Shown one piece after another: positions 24,092-32,840 of a stretch of DNA of 62,015 nucleotides; position 1 is the first letter of the stretch; every line of letters begins with the position of its first letter. The translations under genes and the position numbers were made by a program. This stretch comes from an uncultured Bacilli bacterium (lineage in GTDB: Bacteria > Bacillota_I > Bacilli_A > ML615J-28 > CAG-313): the NCBI GenBank assembly GCA_934098295.1, contig CAKONV010000011.1, forward strand, positions 1-62,015. The letters run 5' to 3'. The notes under the pieces were generated by a model. That model was not told the origin of the DNA. It saw only the letters and a program-made list of their open reading frames with translations, and did no database searches.

Positions 24092-26457
24092 TATTCTTTC
24101 ATCTCATTAATAAAAATCGAAGGATTATTTTTAGAAGTTACTATATAAACAATTTTTTTAGTTCTCGTTAAAGCAACATAAAATAATCTTCTTTCTTCAT
24201 CATACAAATAATCATTTTGTTTACTTAACAATAGCTTAATTGTTTCATCATCTTCAATTTGATTTGGAAAACCAAAAAGATTATCATCAGCATTAATTAA
24301 AACAACATAGTCACTTTCTAACCCTTTTGAACGGTGAACTGTCAAGTATTTAATTTTTAAACTTGGATATTTTTTACTTGTAACTATATCATCATCAAGC
24401 ATTACCAAATCATTTAAATCAAAATATTTTTTGTAATCAAAATTATTTCTACCTAAGATTAATATTTCAGCGGTTTTAGATAAATGATAAATCTTACTTA
24501 AAATTTTATTCATTACGTGTGATTTATTTTCATTAGTACTTTTAAAGATTTTAATTGGTTTTTTTAAAGATATAACAGAATTAATGGATTTAAATAATTG
24601 ATAAGGATTTTTTGTAATAAATTTTTCAGCTGCATTAATTAACTCTTTTGAATTTCGATAAGTTGTTGTTAAAAAACTTGTTTTAGCATTCAAAAAATAA
24701 TCAGAAAAATTTATAAAAAGATTAATATCACTACCAGCAAATCGATAAATAGATTGCCAATCATCACCGACCGCAAACAATTTAGCATTGCCGTGTTCAA
24801 TTAGTGCCTTTAAAAAATTCACTCTGCTTTGAGATATGTCTTGAAATTCATCAACAATTACATAATGATATTTATAATTATTTAATTCTTTTACCACCCT
24901 TGTTGCGGCAAATATCATTTCATCAAAATCAATTTTGTTATTTTTCTTAAGATGTTCTTTATAGTTTATATAACATGTTTTAACAATATCAAACAAAAGT
25001 TCTCTTCTTATTTTTAAATATTCATTACTACATTCCAAATTTCTAAGATTATCTAACGCGGATAGAGAAGAAAAATTTGCTTCATAAAGATTAAAAAAAG
25101 TAATTATTCGGTTACAAAAATGTTCAAAAACATTTGTTTTAAAAATATAGGTCATATATTCTTTTTCTTTTTTTAAGTCTTCATGGTTTAATTTCAAATT
25201 ATGTTTAGTCAAATAATTGTCAAGCTTAAAAAAAGCTGTATTATTTTCAAACTCGAAATCATAAATAAGCAAATCTTTGGCATTTTTTATTTTATTATAA
25301 TCATAATTTTTGTAAAACTTAACATATCTTATTGTTAAATTGTCATTTTTTAAATTAAAACAAGATATAAAAATATTTCTTTTTCTCATCTTTCGATACA
25401 AAAATTTAATATTCTTTAAGAATAAATAATTGGCTAATGTACATTCATTTTGAAATTCAAAATCAAAAGAAAAAACAGAAACATTATCCTTTTTATTAAA
25501 TGAGGCATAAACAAAATCGAAGTAATAAAAGCCAATAAAATTAACTAGTAAATGTAAAAAAACGTCATCGTTATTAATTTTGTTAATTATTATTCGCTTT
25601 AAAGAATCGTTTTTATTAGGTTCTACTGTTGTTTTTTTATGCCAATAACTATTATAAATTTCAAAAGCTAGCGCATGAAAAGTCTTAACAGTTAAATTAT
25701 TATTAATTTTTTTAATTTTGTTAAACAAATCATTTACAGATGCATTAGAATATGATAACAAGAGAATCTCTTTAGTTGTACAAATATTATTTTCCAGTAA
25801 ATATTTTACTTTCCCACAAATTGTTAAAGTTTTACCACTTCCAGCTCCCGCAATTACTAATGTATTTTTAGCATCACATAAGATTGCTTTTCTTTGTTCA
25901 TTGTCTAATTTCTTTCCTAATACATCATCAAATAATTTTAAATTTAAATGCCCATCAATAAATTCTTTATTATGAAAATCTATTAATATTTTTTTATTTT
26001 TATTATCACATAAAATAATGTTTTTTTCATCATCGCTGTCATAATACCTATCTTCAAAATTAATAAGTTTTAAGTCAATTCTTTTTTTTATTATAGAATA
26101 ATAATTATTATAAATTTCTTTAATTTTAAGAAAATATTCTTTATAGTGTTTTTCTTCCTTATCTATAGAAAATTTTTCTATTTTTGTAACTAAGGCATAA
26201 ATTTTACTAATATCATCAAATGAATATTCCTGAAGTCTCAAAGTTAATTTTGATAATGGATTTTTTAAAATAATATCATTTAATTCTTCAGTTAAACTAA
26301 TAATTATTTTATTATGAGCGATAATTGTTTTATGTAAATTATTATTATTTTTTAAAAAATGTGATATTTTTTTATTCTTAAAATCGATAGTTTTAAATTT
26401 TTTTAATTTTTTATCTATCAAATCATATTGTTTTTTTAAATAAATTTTTTTCAACAT
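24085..26457 (-). CDS. Superfamily I UvrD/Rep-like DNA helicase
   Basis: A 790-residue ATP-dependent helicase. Motifs in order: NEQRKAI (Q motif), GAGSGKT at 204-210, DEFQDISQSR, GDDWQSIYRFAG, TTYRN, TVHRSKGLESDYVVL and YVALTR. A lysine-rich helical region of about 185 residues precedes the helicase core, and the region between motifs Ia and II is long and AT-rich. Architecture is closest to helicase IV/UvrD-like solitary helicases rather than PcrA. I chose the ATG at 26457, with GGAAGG upstream; an in-frame TTG at 26508 is in fact the -35 hexamer of the gene's promoter. No nuclease partner is adjacent. Confidence 0.85.
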   Translation of the reverse strand: MLKKIYLKKQYDLIDKKLKKFKTIDFKNKKISHFLKNNNNLHKTIIAHNKIIISLTEELNDIILKNPLSKLTLRLQEYSFDDISKIYALVTKIEKFSIDKEEKHYKEYFLKIKEIYNNYYSIIKKRIDLKLINFEDRYYDSDDEKNIILCDNKNKKILIDFHNKEFIDGHLNLKLFDDVLGKKLDNEQRKAILCDAKNTLVIAGAGSGKTLTICGKVKYLLENNICTTKEILLLSYSNASVNDLFNKIKKINNNLTVKTFHALAFEIYNSYWHKKTTVEPNKNDSLKRIIINKINNDDVFLHLLVNFIGFYYFDFVYASFNKKDNVSVFSFDFEFQNECTLANYLFLKNIKFLYRKMRKRNIFISCFNLKNDNLTIRYVKFYKNYDYNKIKNAKDLLIYDFEFENNTAFFKLDNYLTKHNLKLNHEDLKKEKEYMTYIFKTNVFEHFCNRIITFFNLYEANFSSLSALDNLRNLECSNEYLKIRRELLFDIVKTCYINYKEHLKKNNKIDFDEMIFAATRVVKELNNYKYHYVIVDEFQDISQSRVNFLKALIEHGNAKLFAVGDDWQSIYRFAGSDINLFINFSDYFLNAKTSFLTTTYRNSKELINAAEKFITKNPYQLFKSINSVISLKKPIKIFKSTNENKSHVMNKILSKIYHLSKTAEILILGRNNFDYKKYFDLNDLVMLDDDIVTSKKYPSLKIKYLTVHRSKGLESDYVVLINADDNLFGFPNQIEDDETIKLLLSKQNDYLYDEERRLFYVALTRTKKIVYIVTSKNNPSIFINEMKEYF

Positions 26458-26479
26458 ACTAATTTCCCTTCCATCATTA

Positions 26480-26508
26480 ATTCTATCAATATTTTTTTGC
26501 GTTGTCAA
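26480..26508 (-). promoter_or_regulatory. Promoter of the helicase gene
   Basis: On the minus strand -35 TTGACA (26503-26508), 17-base spacer, -10 TAGAAT (26480-26485). This rules out the longer reading frame. Confidence 0.75.
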
Positions 26509-26534
26509 AACATTAAAACTTTTTTGTAATAATA

Positions 26535-26578
26535 AAAGAATAGCAATTTAGGGTTAAACCTCTTCTTTGCTATTCTTT
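26535..26578 (-). terminator. Terminator whose upstream arm lies in the transglutaminase coding region
   Basis: A 12-bp stem AAAGAATAGCAA/TTGCTATTCTTT (26535-26546 and 26567-26578). The 5' arm encodes part of the C-terminal KNSK segment; TTATTATT follows the 3' arm on the minus strand, so the T-run is interrupted. Confidence 0.7.
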
Positions 26579-27273
26579 CTAATATTATTAATATTTTTAT
26601 TCATAATTTTTCTACCAATAAATCTATAAACAATCCCCTTTATTAAACTTAGGTTTTGATTATAAACTTTCAGAAAAAGATCAGGATTATCAAAGATTCC
26701 TAAATCTTCAACAATTCCCTCTTTTTGAATAAACGTATCACAACAATTAAAATCAATTTCTGGATGATAAAATTTTTTTGTAGCAATTCCATAACCAAAA
26801 AAACTTCCATCTTTGTTAGGTATCATCTTTTTTTGAATGGCCATTAAATATTTCTTATCTAATATAAAACCTTCTAAATTATACCAAGTGGACTGCACCA
26901 TAACCTCAACATAGCTATGTAAAATTTTTTTAGGTGCTAATTTATAAATTAATCCATTCATAGCTCCTTTTTGGAGAATCTTATCAATGAAAAAACCATG
27001 AATACGGCATTCAATCCCTGTAGCTCTTAATAAAGCCATAAGCAATATACTTTTTGTGTTACATTGTCCATAACCATCTTTTAAAACTAAAGATGCTTTA
27101 CGATTGTCTTTAACATTATAACCAAATCTTATTTCATCACGTACGTAATTATGTATTTGTTTTACTCTCTCAACGTCATTCAAATTTTTCCAATTACGAT
27201 CTCTAATAAGCTTCTGAATTTTGCTGTCGTAATAATCCAATAAAAAAGTTGAATCTAAATATTTTTTATTCAT
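26554..27273 (-). CDS. Transglutaminase-like protein
   Basis: A 239-residue protein with a transglutaminase-like (papain-fold) core: Cys71 in DGYGQCNTKSILLMALLRA, His119 in LHSYVEV and an acidic partner shortly after in YNLEGFILD. No signal peptide or membrane helix, so it is likely cytoplasmic. Such domains act as peptidases or amidases more often than as cross-linkers in bacteria. The ATG at 27273 overlaps the upstream stop (ATGA), which indicates coupling; the longer frame from 27303 lies within the previous gene. Third gene of an operon with an ATC-hydrolase-like and an alpha/beta hydrolase gene. Confidence 0.8.
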   Translation of the reverse strand: MNKKYLDSTFLLDYYDSKIQKLIRDRNWKNLNDVERVKQIHNYVRDEIRFGYNVKDNRKASLVLKDGYGQCNTKSILLMALLRATGIECRIHGFFIDKILQKGAMNGLIYKLAPKKILHSYVEVMVQSTWYNLEGFILDKKYLMAIQKKMIPNKDGSFFGYGIATKKFYHPEIDFNCCDTFIQKEGIVEDLGIFDNPDLFLKVYNQNLSLIKGIVYRFIGRKIMNKNINNIRKNSKEEV

Positions 27274-27908
27274 ACATCTCTTTTTTGGTAACCACAATCG
27301 CAATATGGTCCACCAGAGGCCAAAGTATACATACGTTTAAAATTACTACGTTCGCCGGCTTCACTCATCGAATAATCCAAATGGCATAAAGCCGGTGTTA
27401 GTTCATAAAATCCCATCTTTTTCATTAATTTACAAATTCCACATGTATAAAATCTAGCTTCATAACCAGTATTGTCTTCGTACATTATAAAATCCATATT
27501 CCATGAATAAGGGTTTCGATCTGCAAATCTTGCGTTAGCTGTTTTCTTCATCGATTCAATATCTTTTTTGCTAAATTTATTCTTTCCCGTTTTTCTACAG
27601 AACCAATTCATCGTTTTTGTCATCATTGATTTTTCATAATAGATGGTAAGTTCTTCAACACTAGGCAATTTAGGCATCGCCTTTACAAATGATGCAACCA
27701 TACCACAATTTATTATATTAGTCTTAAAACGATCCTTTTTTTCAAATTTTGGAAGTTCTGAAATAACTTCTTTATAAATGCTTTTTGCATCTTTTGTAAT
27801 TTTTTTACTTGTTTGTTGATCATATTCTAAAACAGTAACTAAATTTTTCGAAAAGGATTTAACAAAAAGCCTCCACATCATCATTGGTATTCCATAATAC
27901 ACCATCAA
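27270..27908 (-). CDS. L-2-amino-thiazoline-4-carboxylate hydrolase-like protein
   Basis: A 212-residue protein with the pattern of the ATC-hydrolase family: ARFYTCGICKLMKKMGFYEL, then PALCHLDYSM and the ending TLASGGPYCDCGYQKRD. The family is named for an enzyme that opens a thiazoline ring on the way to cysteine; most members have no tested function. Conserved Cys residues in CGIC, LC and CDC could bind metal. It lies between an alpha/beta hydrolase gene (12 bases upstream) and a transglutaminase-like gene (4-bp overlap). TGA is its stop codon. Confidence 0.7.
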   Translation of the reverse strand: MMVYYGIPMMMWRLFVKSFSKNLVTVLEYDQQTSKKITKDAKSIYKEVISELPKFEKKDRFKTNIINCGMVASFVKAMPKLPSVEELTIYYEKSMMTKTMNWFCRKTGKNKFSKKDIESMKKTANARFADRNPYSWNMDFIMYEDNTGYEARFYTCGICKLMKKMGFYELTPALCHLDYSMSEAGERSNFKRMYTLASGGPYCDCGYQKRDV

Positions 27909-27920
27909 ACTACACCACCT

Positions 27921-28865
27921 TTATTTTTCTTGCATCCAGTTTTCTAAAGTTTTATTAATTTTATTATCAATATCTATTCTAGTTTCTTTACATTCTTTTG
28001 GAAATTTCTTTGCCATATTAAAAGCAAGCTTAACAAAAAGGCCACTACCGATTGGTAACATTTTTTTCATAAAACTTTCAGGAAATACATAATGTGTTCC
28101 ATGTTCATAAATAATTAATTCTGAAATAGAATCATGATTTTTTTCTTTCAATCTATCTTTCATTCGTTCAATATATTCAGCAGTATTCCAAAGTGCATCA
28201 TCTCTAGCCCCAATTATTAGAAGTTGACCTTTAATATTTTCAATTTTTATTGTTTCCTCTTCGGTTAGAGGATGTTTTTTCAAAGCCTCATCAAAGATTT
28301 TTACCGAATTTATCATATCTTTATTTTTTTTAGATTCTTCTTCTATTACATGCCAATAATCAGGGTGTTTGTAAGTAAATGGTATATAAGGTAGCATTTT
28401 GCCTTGATATGTAAATAATGATTCATTTTCAATTGGCCACTCACTACAACCATCTTTCTTTCCTTGGCAAAAACCTTGCCAAATAAAATCGCTTGGAGTT
28501 AATGCAATTGTCAAACTTATATCTGAAAAATAAGAAGCAGCTGTAAGAGCTAAAGTTCCTGTAGTAGAAGCACCAATAATACCAATTTTTTTATTTCCTT
28601 CTTTTTTTAAAAACGCTATAGCTTTAACAATTTTTTCTAATGGGAAATTATGAAAACTATAGTCCTTCTTAGCTGGAGACATTGTTAAAACATTGATTTG
28701 TTTACCATTAAGCCAACTAGCAGCTTTTCTAGCTAAATAGTCTTTGGCATCATCACCAAAAAAAGCAAGTACTGCATAACTAGAAGTTTTTTTAGTTTTC
28801 CAATAAGCTCCGTAAAATCCATCTTTTTCATTACTAAATTCAATACATTTCATTTCATTTACCAT
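27921..28865 (-). CDS. Alpha/beta hydrolase, BAAT C-terminal/dienelactone-hydrolase type
   Basis: A 314-residue cytoplasmic hydrolase. The nucleophile elbow is GASTTG (Ser100) in KKIGIIGASTTGTLALTAAS, close to the GxSxGG elbow of acyl-CoA thioesterase/BAAT C-terminal domains but with Thr in place of the first Gly. The acid (IGARDDALW, near 219) and His (EHGTHYVFP, near 259) follow. First gene of the three-gene operon. The start at 28865 lacks a clear ribosome site; ATG 28853 is an alternative. Confidence 0.75.
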   Translation of the reverse strand: MVNEMKCIEFSNEKDGFYGAYWKTKKTSSYAVLAFFGDDAKDYLARKAASWLNGKQINVLTMSPAKKDYSFHNFPLEKIVKAIAFLKKEGNKKIGIIGASTTGTLALTAASYFSDISLTIALTPSDFIWQGFCQGKKDGCSEWPIENESLFTYQGKMLPYIPFTYKHPDYWHVIEEESKKNKDMINSVKIFDEALKKHPLTEEETIKIENIKGQLLIIGARDDALWNTAEYIERMKDRLKEKNHDSISELIIYEHGTHYVFPESFMKKMLPIGSGLFVKLAFNMAKKFPKECKETRIDIDNKINKTLENWMQEK

Positions 28866-28895
28866 CTTATTTAATTTTTTATTATCGCTACAAAT

Positions 28896-28924
28896 ATTTT
28901 AACATAACAGATAAAAAAGTGCAA
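28896..28924 (-). promoter_or_regulatory. Promoter of the hydrolase/transglutaminase operon
   Basis: On the minus strand -35 TTGCAC (28919-28924), 17-base spacer, -10 TAAAAT (28896-28901). A short inverted repeat GTTAG-N6-CTAAC (28928-28943) lies directly upstream and may be an operator. Confidence 0.6.
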
Positions 28925-28950
28925 GCAGTTAGCATAAACTAACCTAATAT

Positions 28951-28987
28951 AAAAAAAGATTGAGATAGCAAAAATACTATCTCAATC
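28951..28987 (-). terminator. Terminator of ppdK
   Basis: An 11-bp stem GATTGAGATAG/CTATCTCAATC (28958-28968 and 28977-28987) followed by seven T on the minus strand. Confidence 0.88.
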
Positions 28988-28997
28988 AGTTAAATAA

Positions 28998-31625
28998 TTA
29001 TTTTTTTCTAGGATATTTGATATTAGCATGTGCTGCAGCTAATCTTGCAATAGGAACACGGAAAGGTGAGCAAGAAACATAATCTAATCCAGCTAAATGG
29101 CAGAATTCGATAGATTCAGGATCTCCACCATGTTCACCACAAATACCACAATGGATATCAGGGCGTGTCTCATGACCAGCTTCAACAGCCATCTTAATTA
29201 ATTTACCAACACCATTACGATCTAAGTGAGCAAATGGATCACTTTCAAAAATCTTTTTAGTGTAATAATCTTCTAAGAATTTACCAGAATCATCACGGCT
29301 GAAACCAAAAGTCATTTGTGTTAAATCATTTGTACCAAATGAGAAGAATTCAGCAGTTTTAGCAATTTCACCAGCAGTTAAAGCACCACGTGGAACTTCA
29401 ATCATTGTACCAAACTTATATTCTAGATTAACACCTGCTTCTTTTATAACCTCATCAGCAGTCTTTTTAACAATTTCATGAACATATTCTAATTCTTTGT
29501 GATCGCCAACAAGTGGAATCATAATTTCAGGAGTAACATTGTATCCTTCTTTATTAACAGCAATAGCAGCTTCAATTACAGCTCTAGTTTGCATTTCGGC
29601 AATTTCAGGATAAGTAATTGATAAACGACAGCCACGATGTCCTAACATTGGATTAAATTCATGTAATCCTTCAACAGTTGCTTTTAATTTTGCAAAAGGA
29701 ATATTCATTTCTTTTGCTAATTCAGCAATTTCTTCATCAGTATGAGGAACGAATTCATGTAGAGGTGGATCTAGGTAACGTACTGTAACACTCTTTCCTT
29801 CCATAGCTTTATAAATACCAATAAAGTCTTCCCTTTGCATTGGTAATAATTTTGCTAAAGCTTTTTTACGATCTTCAACATTGTCAGCAACAATCATTTC
29901 TCTGATAGCTTTGATACGGTCACCTTCAAAGAACATATGTTCAGTACGGCATAGGCCAACACCTTCAGCACCAAAATCGTTAGCAACTTTAGCATCACGA
30001 GGATTATCAGCATTTGTTCTAACTTGTAAAGCTCTGTACTTATCAGCCCAACCCATTAATGTTGCAAAATCACCAGAAATAGTAGCATCTGTTGTTGCAA
30101 TAGCTTCGCCATAAACGTATCCAGTAGAACCATCAAATGATAGCCAATCACCTTCATTATAACGTTTTCCGTTAACTTCAAAGTATTTTTCTTCTTCATT
30201 TACACGGATTTCACCACAACCAGCTACACATGGAGCACCCATACCACGAGCTACAACCGCAGCATGACTTGTCATACCACCACGGCCAGTTAAGATACCT
30301 TGAGATGCAATCATACCTTCAATATCTTCTGGAGAAGTTTCCATACGAACTAGAACAACTTTTTTACCATTTGCTTTCCATTCTTTAGCTTCATCAGCAG
30401 TGAAGACAATTTGACCACAAGCAGCACCAGGAGATGCAGGTAAACCTTTAGTAATAGGTTTAGCAGCCTTTAAAGCTTTTTGATCAAATCCTTTATGTAA
30501 TAAAGAATTAAGTGCATTAGGTTCAACCATTAATACAGCTTCTTGTTCAGTGATTAAACCTTCTTTTTGCATATCAATTGCAATCTTTAAAGCTGCTTGA
30601 GCAGTTCTCTTACCATTACGAGTTTGTAACATGTATAATTTACCATTTTCAATTGTAAATTCCATATCTTGCATATCACGATAATGTTTTTCAAGAGTTA
30701 AAGCAACATTTTTGAATTGTTCATATACAGTAGGATTATCTAAAGCTAAATGTGCAATAGGTTGAGGTGTACGAATACCTGCAACAACATCTTCACCTTG
30801 AGCATTAAATAAATATTCACCAAATAGAACATTTTCACCAGTAGCAGGGTTTCTAGAAAAAGCAACACCAGTACCAGATGTTGGTCCCATATTACCGAAT
30901 ACCATTGATTGAACGTTTACAGCAGTTCCCCATGAATAAGGAATACCATTCAAACGACGATATACATTAGCACGTTCATTGTCCCAAGATCTAAATACAG
31001 CTTTTACAGCTTCTAATAATTGAACATTTGGATCTTGTGGGAAAGCTTCGCCTTTTAATTCAGCATAGCGAACTTTATATTTAGAAACGATATCTTTTAA
31101 ATCATCAGCATCTAATTCTGTATCTAATTTTACGCCTTTTTCTTCTTTTTTAGCGTCTAAAATAGCTTCAAAATTAGCCTTATCAATTTCCATAACAACA
31201 TCAGAAAACATTTGAATGAATCTACGATAAGAATCATATGCCCAACGAGGGTTGTTACTCAATTTTGCAATAGCTTCTACAGCCGTATCATTAATACCTA
31301 AATTTAAAATGGTATCCATCATACCTGGCATTGATGCACGAGCACCACTACGTACAGATACTAATAATGGATTAGCATTGTCGCCAAACTTTTTTCCTTG
31401 TTGTTCTTCAACTACATGAAGAGCAGCATAAATTTGATCAACAACTTCTTTAGACAATGTTCTACCATCTTCATAATATTTAGTACAAGCTTCTGTAGTT
31501 ACAGTAAAACCATGAGGAACGGGTAAGCCTAAGTTTGTCATTTCAGCTAAGTTAGCACCTTTACCACCTAAAAGGTTACGCATTGTAGCATTACCTTCAG
31601 CGAATAAATAAACAAATTTACTCAT
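28998..31625 (-). CDS. ppdK: Pyruvate, phosphate dikinase
   Basis: An 875-residue enzyme converting phosphoenolpyruvate, AMP and PPi to pyruvate, ATP and Pi (reversible). Domains in order: N-terminal ATP-grasp (GGKGANLAEM, SGARASMPGMMDTILNLG), central phosphohistidine domain with GRGGMTSHAAVVARGMG, and the C-terminal PEP-binding barrel with the catalytic Cys in HCGICGEHGGDP. Length is typical. In anaerobes with PPi-linked glycolysis it replaces or supplements pyruvate kinase. It is a single-gene unit with its own promoter and terminator; the leader holds an inverted repeat. Confidence 0.97.
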   Translation of the reverse strand: MSKFVYLFAEGNATMRNLLGGKGANLAEMTNLGLPVPHGFTVTTEACTKYYEDGRTLSKEVVDQIYAALHVVEEQQGKKFGDNANPLLVSVRSGARASMPGMMDTILNLGINDTAVEAIAKLSNNPRWAYDSYRRFIQMFSDVVMEIDKANFEAILDAKKEEKGVKLDTELDADDLKDIVSKYKVRYAELKGEAFPQDPNVQLLEAVKAVFRSWDNERANVYRRLNGIPYSWGTAVNVQSMVFGNMGPTSGTGVAFSRNPATGENVLFGEYLFNAQGEDVVAGIRTPQPIAHLALDNPTVYEQFKNVALTLEKHYRDMQDMEFTIENGKLYMLQTRNGKRTAQAALKIAIDMQKEGLITEQEAVLMVEPNALNSLLHKGFDQKALKAAKPITKGLPASPGAACGQIVFTADEAKEWKANGKKVVLVRMETSPEDIEGMIASQGILTGRGGMTSHAAVVARGMGAPCVAGCGEIRVNEEEKYFEVNGKRYNEGDWLSFDGSTGYVYGEAIATTDATISGDFATLMGWADKYRALQVRTNADNPRDAKVANDFGAEGVGLCRTEHMFFEGDRIKAIREMIVADNVEDRKKALAKLLPMQREDFIGIYKAMEGKSVTVRYLDPPLHEFVPHTDEEIAELAKEMNIPFAKLKATVEGLHEFNPMLGHRGCRLSITYPEIAEMQTRAVIEAAIAVNKEGYNVTPEIMIPLVGDHKELEYVHEIVKKTADEVIKEAGVNLEYKFGTMIEVPRGALTAGEIAKTAEFFSFGTNDLTQMTFGFSRDDSGKFLEDYYTKKIFESDPFAHLDRNGVGKLIKMAVEAGHETRPDIHCGICGEHGGDPESIEFCHLAGLDYVSCSPFRVPIARLAAAHANIKYPRKK

Positions 31626-31646
31626 ATATTTCTCCTTATAATTATT

Positions 31647-31661
31647 AGGTTAAAATAACCT
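31647..31661. promoter_or_regulatory. Inverted repeat in the ppdK leader
   Basis: AGGTTA-AAA-TAACCT, a perfect 6-bp repeat, lies between the predicted transcription start and the ribosome site of ppdK. It could be an operator or a small RNA hairpin. Confidence 0.4.
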
Positions 31662-31670
31662 TTACGATTT

Positions 31671-31700
31671 ATTATAACATAATTTTAACTTCAATGCCAA
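31671..31700 (-). promoter_or_regulatory. Promoter of ppdK
   Basis: On the minus strand -35 TTGGCA (31695-31700), 18-base spacer, -10 TATAAT (31671-31676). Confidence 0.7.
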
Positions 31701-31716
31701 TAAATTGTCTTAACAG

Positions 31717-31755
31717 CAATAAAAAGGAAAGAATTACTTATGAATTTCTTTCCTT
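31717..31755 (-). terminator. Terminator of the LRR protein gene
   Basis: Stem AAGGAAAGAA with its complement, one bulged base, followed by TTTTTATT on the minus strand; starts about 12 bases after the stop codon. Confidence 0.75.
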
Positions 31756-31766
31756 ATTTATATCTT

Positions 31767-32774
31767 TTATATTTCTTTAATAACTAACATTGGTTTAAAA
31801 TCAGGATCAGTTGATGATTCATATGGATCATAAAAACTCTTAAATTGTTTCAATTTTTCTTTATTGCCAATAGGAGTAGTTACCGTTAGTAAGTTTCGGT
31901 GTCCAGAAAATAAATTTTCACCTACTTTTTCTAAAGATATAGGAGCATAGAAGGAAGCAAGCTCTGCGTTTTGAGCAAAAGCTCTACTACCAATCGAAGC
32001 TACGCCTTCATTTAGTTCAATACTTGCTAAATTGCAACGATAAAAAGCTTCTATTCCTATTGATTCTAGAGCCTTATTGAAAATAATCTTATAAAGATTA
32101 TTGCAATTATAAAAAGCTCGATCTCCAATTTTAGTTACTGTGCTAGATAATTCAATTGTTGCTAATACCCTATTATTATAAAAGGCATCTTTATATATTT
32201 CCGTTACTCCTTCAGGTATTTTAAAATTTAAATTAGTATTTTCATCAGCCTTTGAATTGGGATACTTTATTAAAGTTTTTAAATCTTTACTATATAAAAT
32301 TCCATTTATAGATGAATAAACTAAATTATTCTTATCAACAACTATTTCTACGATTTGACTTGTGGATGAAATCAAAAAAGAATCGCCATAACTACCGCCA
32401 TTTAAGATGCCATCATCATCAAGAGATGTACCAATATATTCAACATTTTTTCCAATTTTTAATATTTTTATAAACGACCAATTAGCAAAATCATTAGTAT
32501 CATCAACAATTTTTTTTACAGGAATATCATCAATAGTATCAGGGATAATAATTTGAACATCATTACGGTGTTTTACATTAATATCTTTAATAATATAATA
32601 TTTTTTGCTATCATCAATTTTAAAATTAAAAATTTCGGAATAATATAAATACTCTTCACTATGCTTTATTTCATTATTTTTATCAGTTTTATCCTTTATA
32701 GCATAAAGAATAATAACTGCAATCATTACTACAACAAAACTACTCAATATAATCAAATATTTCTTTTTAGTCAT
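31767..32774 (-). CDS. Membrane-anchored BspA-like LRR protein
   Basis: A 335-residue protein with an N-terminal membrane anchor (YLIILSSFVVVMIAVIILYA) and an extracellular part. From about residue 185 there are four to five LRR_5 repeats with the pattern IPEGVTEIYKDAFYNN, STVTKIGDRAFYNC and ALESIGIEAFYRC. Such repeats are common in surface proteins of gut and oral bacteria and mediate adhesion or binding. The anchor lacks a lipobox Cys. Promoter: TATAAT at 32812-32817 on the minus strand with a weak -35. Confidence 0.8.
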   Translation of the reverse strand: MTKKKYLIILSSFVVVMIAVIILYAIKDKTDKNNEIKHSEEYLYYSEIFNFKIDDSKKYYIIKDINVKHRNDVQIIIPDTIDDIPVKKIVDDTNDFANWSFIKILKIGKNVEYIGTSLDDDGILNGGSYGDSFLISSTSQIVEIVVDKNNLVYSSINGILYSKDLKTLIKYPNSKADENTNLNFKIPEGVTEIYKDAFYNNRVLATIELSSTVTKIGDRAFYNCNNLYKIIFNKALESIGIEAFYRCNLASIELNEGVASIGSRAFAQNAELASFYAPISLEKVGENLFSGHRNLLTVTTPIGNKEKLKQFKSFYDPYESSTDPDFKPMLVIKEI

Positions 32775-32840
32775 CTTTAATTCCTTTTTTAAAAATTATT
32801 TATTATGCTCTATTATAACATGAAATCATTCATAATTAAA

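Noticed and set aside
26458..26508. Upstream start of the helicase
   Set aside because: The would-be start codon is the first triplet of a TTGACA -35 hexamer with a matching -10, so this stretch is promoter.
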